From NCBI RefSeq assembly GCF_000062885.1, contig NC_009142.1, forward strand, positions 1,849,584-1,913,583: DNA of 64,000 nucleotides. The letters are read 5' to 3'. A program made the position numbers and the translations under genes. The notes under the pieces were generated by a model. The model saw only the letters and a program-made list of their open reading frames with translations, did no database searches and was not told where the DNA came from. Below are positions 40,220 to 47,159 of this stretch, in pieces (position 1 is the first letter of the stretch; each line of letters starts with the position of its first letter). Source of the DNA: Saccharopolyspora erythraea NRRL 2338 (lineage in GTDB: Bacteria; Actinomycetota; Actinomycetes; Mycobacteriales; Pseudonocardiaceae).

Positions 40220-41218
40220 ATGCCAGAGACCTCCGCGCGGCTGCTGCTCCTGCTGTCCCTCCTCCAGGCCCGGCGCGAGTGGCCGACCGACGAGCTCGCG
40301 GCGCGGCTGGAGGTCAGCCGCCGGACCGTGCGCAGGGACGTCGACCGCCTGCGCGATCTCGGCTACCCCGTGCACGTCACCAGGGGACCGGGCGCCGCCT
40401 ACCGGCTGGACGCCGGGTCGCGGCTGCCGCCGCTGCTGTTCGACGACGAGCAGGCCGTAGCCGTCGCGGTCGCGCTGCGGACCGCGCCGACCACGGTCTC
40501 CGGCATCGACGAGGCGGCCGCGCGGGCGCTGGCGACCATCCGGCAGGTGATGCCCGCGCGGCTGCGGCACGCGATCGACGCGATGCGGGTGACCCCGCTG
40601 GCCAACCCGTGGGAGCTGGCCGCCCCGCGGGTGGACTCCGGATTGCTGCTCTCGCTGGGCACGGCGGTGCGCGGCGGTGAGGTGCTGGCGTTCGACTACC
40701 TCGACCACTCCGGACCCGGCGAGGAGCGGCAGCCGTCGAGACGGGTCGAACCGCACCACCTCGTCATCTGGAGCGGCCGCTGGTACCTGGTCGGATGGGA
40801 TCAGGGACTCCCCGGCTGGGCCGCCTTCCGGGTCGACCGCGTCTCCGCACCCACCGCGACCGGACGCCGGTTCGCCCGCCGGGAACTGCCGGGTGGCGAC
40901 GTAGCAGCCTTCGTGACCAGCCAGTTCGACCGCGGTGACGTGCCCGGCCACTGGCCGTGCCGCGGTGAGGTCGTGCTGGACGCACCGGCGGAGGTCGTCG
41001 CCCGCTGGGCACCGGGCGGTCCCGTCGTCGAGGCACTCGGACCGGACCGCTGCCGCCTCGTCCTCGGCGCGTGGTCGTGGATCGGTCTCGCCGCGCTGGT
41101 CGGCACCTTCGCCGCCGACATCGAGGTGATCGGCCCGCCCGAGCTCGTCGCCGCGTGCGCCGAGCTGTCCCACCGGTACGCCGCCGCGGCTGGCTTTCCG
41201 GCCCCGCAAGGCGGCTGA
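40220..41218 (+). CDS. WYL-domain transcriptional regulator
   Basis: A 332-residue regulator: DeoR-type winged HTH (about 5-60, DELAARLEVSRRTVRRDVDRLRDLGYPV), then the WYL domain with the signature VIWSGRWYLVGWD (about 185-197) and the C-terminal WCX extension. WYL domains bind small ligands or nucleic acid; PafBC and DriD respond to DNA damage. ATG 40220 is six bases after a CAGGAT box, probably leaderless. The adjacent palindrome suggests autoregulation and control of the divergent MetE-like gene. Confidence 0.88.
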   Translation: MPETSARLLLLLSLLQARREWPTDELAARLEVSRRTVRRDVDRLRDLGYPVHVTRGPGAAYRLDAGSRLPPLLFDDEQAVAVAVALRTAPTTVSGIDEAAARALATIRQVMPARLRHAIDAMRVTPLANPWELAAPRVDSGLLLSLGTAVRGGEVLAFDYLDHSGPGEERQPSRRVEPHHLVIWSGRWYLVGWDQGLPGWAAFRVDRVSAPTATGRRFARRELPGGDVAAFVTSQFDRGDVPGHWPCRGEVVLDAPAEVVARWAPGGPVVEALGPDRCRLVLGAWSWIGLAALVGTFAADIEVIGPPELVAACAELSHRYAAAAGFPAPQGG

Positions 41219-41260
41219 CCCCGGCGTCCGCCGGCGTGCCTCGACCGGTCCGCCGTGGCC

Positions 41261-41956
41261 CTACCGGCTCGTTCTGCGCTCGTCGTTGGGCCGGTGCGCC
41301 CGTTCGTGCGACTGCTGCGCGAGCACGCCGACCAGGACCGCGGCCCCCAGCGCCACGCCGCCGATCAGCAGCGCCCACGTCAGCCACGCCTGGTCCTGGT
41401 CACCGGAGTACTGGTAGGTCGCCGACAGCTCGTTGAGCTCGCCCGCCTCCGGGTGCCAGGTGACCATGCCCGCGGTCTCCTGCCCGTTGGTGTTGGTGAT
41501 CTCGCCCGGCGCGCTGAGCTCGACGGTGAACGCCGAGTCGGTGCCCGACAGCGGCGTCAGGTCCACCGCCCCGTCCAGGATCACCAGCGAACCGCTGCGC
41601 TTGAGCTGCAGCCGGTAGCGGGAGTCCGACGGGTTGAGCGCCTTGGCCAGCCGGTCGAGCTCCTCGAACGTCAGGCCCTGGAACGACAGGTGCGAACCCA
41701 CCCGCCCGTCCGCCGAGTACGGCTCCACGCTGACCCTGTCGGCCAGGTCGGGCGGTGGCTCGAGCCGGAACGGCACCTGGCCGTCCGGGGTCTGGGTCGA
41801 GACGAGGAGTTCACCCGACACGAGGTCCTCGTTGTCGATGCTCAGGGACGCCCTGGCGTGCAGGCACCCGCTGAGCAGCACCGCGCTCAGCCCGATCACC
41901 AGCAGCAGCGCCGCGCGCATCCGGAGGCCGGCCGCGCGGACGGTTCTTCCCCGCAC
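41261..41956 (-). CDS. lppM: LppM-like lipoprotein
   Basis: About 231 residues: a short Arg-rich N-region, signal peptide ending in a lipobox LLSGC (Cys31 from the GTG start), a beta-rich extracytoplasmic domain, and a C-terminal membrane span (about 198-218) with a basic tail. M. tuberculosis LppM (Rv2171) is a mannosylated-lipid-related envelope protein, and the MptA-like gene in this window fits that link. GTG 41956 is used with a weak GGGAAG site; ATG 41920 would place the lipobox Cys at residue 19. It converges with the WYL gene. Confidence 0.83.
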   Translation of the reverse strand: MRGRTVRAAGLRMRAALLLVIGLSAVLLSGCLHARASLSIDNEDLVSGELLVSTQTPDGQVPFRLEPPPDLADRVSVEPYSADGRVGSHLSFQGLTFEELDRLAKALNPSDSRYRLQLKRSGSLVILDGAVDLTPLSGTDSAFTVELSAPGEITNTNGQETAGMVTWHPEAGELNELSATYQYSGDQDQAWLTWALLIGGVALGAAVLVGVLAQQSHERAHRPNDERRTSR

Positions 41957-42035
41957 ATCACCGATCTTCCCATCCCCGGCGGGTTTCCGCCGTGCGTGCG
42001 GAATCCGGCTGGCGCAGCGGGATAGCGTTTCCGGC

Positions 42036-43712
42036 ATGGGATCGAACCACAACGGTGTGCACGAGATCAGCGACCGGTTCGTCGACGAGCTGGCCGCGCT
42101 CGACCCGATCGCCGGAACCTACCTGGGGATTCCGGGCGGGGACGACAAGCTGACCGACTACTCGCCGCAGGGCCACCAGGCCCGCGCCGAGCTGGCCCAG
42201 CGGTGCCTGGCGGAGGTCTCCGCCGCGACACCGGCCGACGAGGGGGAGCGCATCGCGCAGGCGGTGTTCGCCGAGCGCGTCGGCCTCGACCTGGAGCTGC
42301 ACGACGTCGGTGCGGACATGGCGGCGCTGAACGTGATCGCCAGCCCCGTGCAGGACCTGCGCCAGGTCTTCGACCTGATGCCGACCTCGACCGCGGAGGA
42401 CTGGCGCACCATCGCCAAGCGGCTGGCCGCGATGCCGGGTGCGGTCGACGGGCTGCGCGCGGGGCTGAGCGAGGCGGCGGCGCGGGGCAACGTCGCGGCC
42501 GCCCGCCAGGTCAACAAGGTCGCCGAGCAGTGCGAGACCTGGTCCGGGCGGGACGGCGAGTCGTTCTTCGCCGCGATGGTCTCCCGCGCCGAGGTGGACC
42601 AGGCGCTGCGCGCCGACCTGGACTCGGCGGCCGGTGCCGCGGCCGAGGCGTACGCGGGTCTCGCGCGCTTCCTGCGCACGGAACTGCTCCCGGAGGCGCC
42701 GGAGAAGGACGCCGTCGGCGAGGAGCGCTACCGGCTCTGGTCGCGCTACTTCACCGGTGCCCGGCTCGACCTCCGGGAGGCCTACGAGTGGGGCTGGGGC
42801 GAGTTCTCGTCCATCGAGGCCGAGATGAAGCAGGTGGCCGACCGCATCAAGCCGGGCGCGACGCTGGCCGAGGCCGCCGCGCTCCTCGACGCCGAACCGC
42901 GCTACCAGGTGCGCGGCCGGCGCGAGTTCGAGAACTGGATGCAGCAGCTTTCCGACGAGGCGCTGCGCGAGCTGCGCGGCAAGCACTTCGACATCCCCGA
43001 CCGGCTGATGACCCTTGAGTGCAAGATCGCGCCGCCCGGTGGCGGTGTCGGCGCCTACTACACCGGTCCGACCGACGATTTCTCCCGCCCGGGCCGGATG
43101 TGGTGGTCGGTGCCCGCCGACCGCGAGGAGTTCCCGACCTGGCGCGAGGTCTCGACCGTGTACCACGAAGGGGTGCCCGGCCACCACCTGCAGGTCGCCA
43201 CGTCGGTGCACGAGTCCGGACGGCTGAACAAGTTCCAGCGGCTGGCGTGCTTCGTCTCCGGGCACGGCGAGGGTTGGGCGCTCTACGCCGAACGGCTGAT
43301 GCGCGAGCTGGGCTACCTCGACGACGACGGGAACCTGCTCGGCATGCTCAACGACCAGCTCTTCCGGGCCGCCCGGGTGGTCGTCGACATCGGCATGCAC
43401 CTGGAGCTGGAGATCCCCGCGGGCACCGGCTTCCACGAGGGCGAGCGGTGGACGCCGGAGCTCGGCCTGGAGTTCCTGCTCACCCGCACCATCCAGGACC
43501 CGGCGCACGTGCGGGACGAGGTGGACCGCTACCTCGGCTGGCCGGGGCAGGCGCCGTCCTACAAGCTCGGCGAGCGGCTGTGGCTGGCGGCCCGCGAGGA
43601 CGCCAGGAAGCGCCACGGCGACGCTTTCAGCCTCAAGGACTTCCACCGCGACGCGCTGCGGATGGGAGCCATGGGCCTGGACACCCTGCGCGAGCAGCTC
43701 GCCAGGCTCTGA
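42036..43712 (+). CDS. DUF885-family metallopeptidase-like protein
   Basis: A 558-residue DUF885 protein. The zinc-site pattern is HEGVPGHH, with His377-Glu378 and His382, and a downstream GHGEGWALYAE block that supplies further Glu residues; this resembles M32 carboxypeptidase-type sites. No signal peptide is seen, so it is probably cytoplasmic. ATG 42036 follows a TAGCGT -10 box by seven bases (leaderless). It is divergent from lppM. Peptidase activity is inferred from the motif; the substrate is unknown. Confidence 0.85.
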   Translation: MGSNHNGVHEISDRFVDELAALDPIAGTYLGIPGGDDKLTDYSPQGHQARAELAQRCLAEVSAATPADEGERIAQAVFAERVGLDLELHDVGADMAALNVIASPVQDLRQVFDLMPTSTAEDWRTIAKRLAAMPGAVDGLRAGLSEAAARGNVAAARQVNKVAEQCETWSGRDGESFFAAMVSRAEVDQALRADLDSAAGAAAEAYAGLARFLRTELLPEAPEKDAVGEERYRLWSRYFTGARLDLREAYEWGWGEFSSIEAEMKQVADRIKPGATLAEAAALLDAEPRYQVRGRREFENWMQQLSDEALRELRGKHFDIPDRLMTLECKIAPPGGGVGAYYTGPTDDFSRPGRMWWSVPADREEFPTWREVSTVYHEGVPGHHLQVATSVHESGRLNKFQRLACFVSGHGEGWALYAERLMRELGYLDDDGNLLGMLNDQLFRAARVVVDIGMHLELEIPAGTGFHEGERWTPELGLEFLLTRTIQDPAHVRDEVDRYLGWPGQAPSYKLGERLWLAAREDARKRHGDAFSLKDFHRDALRMGAMGLDTLREQLARL

Positions 43713-43718
43713 CACCGC

Positions 43719-43749
43719 GCGGTCCGCGCCGGTGGCCGGGGCGGACCGC
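43719..43749 (+). terminator. terminator after the DUF885 gene
   Basis: Perfect 9-bp stem GCGGTCCGC / GCGGACCGC with a 13-base loop, starting six bases after the stop codon; no U-tract. Confidence 0.6.
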
Positions 43750-43803
43750 AGTAGACCGCGGCCGGTGCCGATGCGCCGGTACCGGCCGCGGTGCACAGGG
43801 TGC

Positions 43804-43975
43804 CGCACCGGCTGCGGTGAGTGCGCGGCGTGCGGTGCGGCTGACGTCGCACCGCTGGCCGTGAGTGCGCGGTGCGCCGATGGCGTCGCACCGGCTGCGG
43901 TGAATGCGCGGGGTACGGCGCCAGCGGCGGCCGTGAGTGCGCGGCGTACCGCGTCGATGACATTCGCACCGGCCG
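43804..43975. repeat. 39-44-bp degenerate tandem repeat
   Basis: Units begin with CGCACCGG or a variant at about 43804, 43848, 43887, 43926 and 43965, each followed by GTGAGTGCGCGG in the first four. Spacing is 44, 39, 39 and 39 bp. The array fills the gap between two gene ends (DUF885 and GNAT, convergent). Reading frames across it look like by-products of the repeat. Confidence 0.75.
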
Positions 43976-44043
43976 CGGAGCCGATCGACTTCGGCCCCGT
44001 CCGCCGTGCCGGTCCGCCGTGCGGCCGGGTCTCCGTCCGCCCG

Positions 44044-44619
44044 CTAGCGCGGGTCGAGCGGCAGCGGGCGGCCGAGGACCGCGAACGGGCGCGGGTCGCC
44101 CGTGAAGTGGTAGTCGCGCAGCACGTCCTGGAACCCGACCCTGCGGTACAGCCGCCACGCCCGCGTCGGGCCTTCCGGCGTGGACAGCAGCACCTTGCCG
44201 CCGGGCGCCCCGTCGAGCAGCCTGCGCAGGACCTCCTCGCCGAGGCCGCCGCCCTGGCTGTCCGGGCGCACGTGCAGCTCGGTCAGCTCGAAGTAGTCGT
44301 GCAGCCAGGTCTCGACGGCCTCGTCGTCGTGCTTGGCCAGCAGGCCGCGCCGGACCTGCTCGTGCCACCACTGGCCGCTGTTGCCGAGGTAGCCGTAACC
44401 GATGCCGACCAGCTCGTCCCGCTCGTTGAACGCACCGACGCAGCGCCAGCCGGGACGCAGCATGTGCGCCGACCACATCGGGGCGCGCTGCTGCGCGGTC
44501 GACGGCGGGTAGCCCATCGCGTTCACGTAGATCTCGATGGCTTCGCCGAGGCGTTGCCGGAGCTGGTCGGCGGAGAGTTCGGCGACCCGGTCGTGGCGGG
44601 GGGAGGGCGCGGCTGTCAC
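44044..44619 (-). CDS. GNAT-family N-acetyltransferase (Rv2170-like)
   Basis: A 191-residue GNAT protein. The acetyl-CoA-binding segment is RPDSQGGGLGEEVLRRLL (about 120-137), preceded by strand 4 FELTELHV and followed by the C-terminal ARRVGF-type motif YRRVGFQDV. It matches M. tuberculosis Rv2170 in position, next to LppM. Rv2170 has been reported as a protein lysine acetyltransferase; that is not visible here. GTG 44619 is the first in-frame start. Its promoter region is shared with the SOS-controlled HEPN gene. Confidence 0.87.
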   Translation of the reverse strand: MTAAPSPRHDRVAELSADQLRQRLGEAIEIYVNAMGYPPSTAQQRAPMWSAHMLRPGWRCVGAFNERDELVGIGYGYLGNSGQWWHEQVRRGLLAKHDDEAVETWLHDYFELTELHVRPDSQGGGLGEEVLRRLLDGAPGGKVLLSTPEGPTRAWRLYRRVGFQDVLRDYHFTGDPRPFAVLGRPLPLDPR

Positions 44620-44715
44620 GCGCCGACACTAAAGGGTCAGGCGCCCTCCGCGTGTGTCCGGGCGGGTGATCACCGCCGATCCCACCACTCGAACAGGTGA
44701 GCTACGGCGCAGTGC

Positions 44716-44744
44716 TTGAGTCGATCCTGGCCACCGGCTAATCT
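44716..44744 (+). promoter_or_regulatory. promoter of the HEPN operon
   Basis: TTGAGT (44716-44721) and TAATCT (44739-44744) are 17 bp apart, one of the best sigma-70-type promoters in the window. Transcription should begin near 44751, at the LexA box. Confidence 0.6.
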
Positions 44745-44752
44745 GGACTTGT

Positions 44753-44768
44753 TCGAACTGAGGTTCGA
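44753..44768. promoter_or_regulatory. perfect LexA (SOS) box
   Basis: TCGAACTGAGGTTCGA is a full match to the actinobacterial LexA consensus TCGAAC-N4-GTTCGA. It overlaps the predicted transcription start of the HEPN operon, where LexA binding would block initiation. Confidence 0.8.
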
Positions 44769-44809
44769 TATCCCCTCCCAGGATGTCGCCATCGCGCGGT
44801 TCGGACACC

Positions 44810-44863
44810 GCCCGGCGGGAGAGTGGGGGAAGCACCCTCCCGCCGGGCACCGCCGGCTTCCCC
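44810..44863 (+). ncRNA. pseudoknot-forming 5' leader
   Basis: Stem 1 is a perfect 12-bp pairing GCCCGGCGGGAG (44810-44821) / CTCCCGCCGGGC (44837-44848). Its loop contains GGGGAAGC (44826-44833), which can pair with GCTTCCCC (44856-44863) outside the stem, giving an H-type pseudoknot. It lies in the predicted leader, about 64 bases before the ATG. The alternative reading is two competing hairpins. Confidence 0.45.
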
Positions 44864-44926
44864 ACGGCAGCGCGCATACACGGACGTGCTCGTCCCGTCG
44901 TGCACTCGACCTCGAGGAGAACGCCG

Positions 44927-45379
44927 ATGTCCCTCTCAGCTCACCTGTCGATACCGGCCCCGCGACGCTCCCCGGACGACCACTGGCCGGCACCGGCCCC
45001 GGCGGCCCAGGCGCCTGCCGGATCGCTTTCGCTGCTGGTGCAGGCCAGGGCGTGCCTGCTCGAAGCCGAGCGGACGGAGAAGCCCGCCGAGCGCTACATC
45101 GCCGCTCACATCGCCGCGCTGCGCGCCGCGACCGCCGTGGTCGTGGCACGTTCCTGGCAGCGGGAGCGCTCCCGCCCGACCAGCGTGTGGCGGCTGCTGA
45201 CCGACGCCGCACCGGAGTTACGTGACTGGGCCGGTTTCTACGCGGCCAAGTCGGACCGCCGCGCAGCGGCCGAGGCGGGCATCCCGGGCATCACCGCCGG
45301 CGATGCCGACGAGCTGCTGCGGCGGTCCGAGGAGTTCCTGGACATCGTCGCGCGAAGTCTTTCGGGGGTGATTCGATGA
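44927..45379 (+). CDS. SAV_6107-family HEPN-domain protein, SOS-controlled
   Basis: A 150-residue helical protein of the SAV_6107 HEPN family. Residues 1-32 are a Pro/Ala tail; the helical domain follows. Arg56-x4-His61 (RYIAAH) fits the R-x4-6-H signature of HEPN ribonucleases, though whether it lies in the catalytic helix pair is unproven. As I recall, relatives often sit beside dinB (DNA polymerase IV); no polymerase is here. GAGGAGA precedes ATG 44927 by seven bases. A perfect LexA box and a structured leader lie upstream, and its stop overlaps the next gene (ATGA). Confidence 0.82.
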   Translation: MSLSAHLSIPAPRRSPDDHWPAPAPAAQAPAGSLSLLVQARACLLEAERTEKPAERYIAAHIAALRAATAVVVARSWQRERSRPTSVWRLLTDAAPELRDWAGFYAAKSDRRAAAEAGIPGITAGDADELLRRSEEFLDIVARSLSGVIR

Positions 45380-46269
45380 TGGCCTGCGCGATGGTCGATC
45401 ACGGGCGAATGCTCGACCTGCTCGCGAGCGAGGGACAGCTGCTCACCGCCGCCACCCACGACGCGCACGCGGACCTGCCGGTTTCCGGTGCGTCCGGGCG
45501 CACGCTGGGGCAGTCGGTCGGGCACCTGGGCGATCTGTGCGAGGACGCGCTGTCGTGGATGGGCGCGTCGGAGAGCGCGGCGCGCAACTGGGGTCCGCCT
45601 CGGCAGGCGGGTCTGCGCGAGCTCACCGGCCGGTTCACCGCGAGGCTGGCCGACCTGCTCGCCGAGTTCGGCACCAGGTCGCCGCAGGAGCGCTGCGCGA
45701 CGTGGTGGCCGCACGACCACACCGTGGGTTTCTGGCTGCGGCGGATTCTGCACGCGACGACGGTTCACCGGGTCGACGTGCAGACGGCGGCCGGGGTGGA
45801 GATGACCCCGATCGACCCCGCCCTCGCGCTGGACGGCATCGACGAGGTGCTGCGGCTGTGGTTCGGCTACCGGCTGCGCGCGCTCGGCATCAGCCCCACC
45901 CGGCCCTGCTCGGTCGTCGTCAAGGCCGCGGGCCGGTCGTGGCGGGTGTCGGCGACACCGCAGGACATCGAGGTCTGGTCGCCGACGGACGAGCCGTCAG
46001 CGCCCGGTACGGGCGCGGGTCGTCCTGGTGCGGGCCCGGCTGGTGTCCTGGGGGGCTTCGGTGCCAGTGGCCCGGGTGGCTTCGGTGCGAAGGGCTCCGA
46101 CGGCTGCGGCGGTTCCGTCGACTCCGAGGTGAGCGCGGTGCTCAGCGGCGAGCCCCCGGCGGTCTACCTGTGGCTTTGGGGTCGACTCCCGGATCGTGCG
46201 GTGACCGCCGACGGCGACCCGGACGCCATCGCCCAGCTCTGGGGCCTCCTGCGCCTGGCGACCCGTTGA
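45376..46269 (+). CDS. maleylpyruvate isomerase/mycothiol-transferase-like protein with Gly-rich insert
   Basis: A 297-residue DinB/MDMPI-fold protein coupled to the HEPN gene by an ATGA overlap. The N-terminal domain has the SVGHLGDLCEDALSWM helix (about 38-53) with a candidate metal His, and the second block GFWLRRILHATTVHRVDVQ (about 118-136) with two more His. A Gly/Ser/Pro-rich stretch (about 212-245) interrupts the C-terminal domain, just before the conserved AVYLWLWGRLP block. Thiol transfer with mycothiol is inferred from the family. It should share SOS control with the HEPN gene. Confidence 0.82.
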   Translation: MMACAMVDHGRMLDLLASEGQLLTAATHDAHADLPVSGASGRTLGQSVGHLGDLCEDALSWMGASESAARNWGPPRQAGLRELTGRFTARLADLLAEFGTRSPQERCATWWPHDHTVGFWLRRILHATTVHRVDVQTAAGVEMTPIDPALALDGIDEVLRLWFGYRLRALGISPTRPCSVVVKAAGRSWRVSATPQDIEVWSPTDEPSAPGTGAGRPGAGPAGVLGGFGASGPGGFGAKGSDGCGGSVDSEVSAVLSGEPPAVYLWLWGRLPDRAVTADGDPDAIAQLWGLLRLATR

Positions 46270-46384
46270 AGGTGCGGGTGCGGCGAGGGGCCGGGGGGAG
46301 ACCGGGCTGGGCGGCGGATAGCGGACGGCGGCCGGTGGGGCGGGAAGTGCGGTGTGCGGGGCGAATGCCGGCGGCTTGGCGACC

Positions 46385-46660
46385 TGGCTGGCGGTCGCGC
46401 AGGCCAGACGCCCGGGCATGGAACCTGGCTGGGCGGTCACGGCTGGCTAGTGGACGAGGGCTGGCTAGCGGGCATGGACGTGGCTGGGTGGTCACGGCTG
46501 GCTAGTGGATCAGGGCTGGCTAGCGGGCATGGACGTGGCTGGGTGGTCACGGACTGGCTAGTGGACGAGGGCTCGCTAGCGGACATGGACCTGACTGGGG
46601 GCACGAACTGGCTAGTGGACCGCTGACTAGCGGACATGGGCCTCGCCGGGCGGTCACGGC
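46385..46660. repeat. 55-bp tandem repeat (about five copies)
   Basis: A unit built of GGTCACGGCTGGCTAGTGGA, CGAGGGCTGGCTAGCGGGCA and TGGACGTGGCTGGG recurs; its GTCAC mark falls at 46436, 46491 and 46546, with a variant at 46601 and a last copy at about 46653. Spacing is 55 bp for the first steps. The frame is not preserved (55 is not a multiple of three), so I do not call a protein. Confidence 0.85.
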
Positions 46661-46679
46661 GGGCGAGCAGGCGGAGTCG

Positions 46680-47159
46680 TGAGCAGAGGCGCGCGGCTCT
46701 GCGGCGCGGCAATCACGGAACGGCGGGGAGCGGAACGGCGGGAACGCGCCTGCCGAAACGATTTCCGCAGCACATGCACCCGGTCCGGCGCTCGCGCATC
46801 GACCTCGCTTCGCGCATCCGCTCGGCGCCGTCCCACACCCGTGCCGCCGCTCCAGCTTCGCTGCGCCGGCGCTTCGCGCTCCGGCGGGCTCGCTCCGCTT
46901 CGCGCCGACCCGCTTCGCACTGCGCCCGGCGCTTCGCCTCCGTGCGCCCGGAGCGCCGCCCTGCCGGGCGTCCCACTGCGCTCGCCGCACGCAGGCTCGC
47001 GTCGCCCTGCCGGGCTCCGCCCACCGCCGCTCGCGCTCCGACGCAGCGCCCTCGCGGGCGCCCGCTCCGCGCGCTGCCCGCTCCACGCGCTGCCGCTCGC
47101 ACTTCGCGCTCCGCTGCAGCGCCCTCCCCGGGCGCCGGAGCGCCGCGCTCCGCACGCGG
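46680..47159. other. 480-bp GC-rich region dense in TTCG and CTCCGC motifs
   Basis: No convincing gene. From about 46800 to 47110 the plus strand has at least seven CTTCG motifs and many CGCTCCG/GCTTCGC words, which can form UUCG-capped hairpins. It lies directly downstream of the phosphodiester glycosidase gene (minus strand). Confidence 0.5.

Noticed and set aside
46270-47159. Several overlapping frames across the 55-bp repeats and UUCG cluster
   Set aside because: 55 is not a multiple of three, the translations are repetitive and Arg/Ala/Ser-rich, and no start signal is present.
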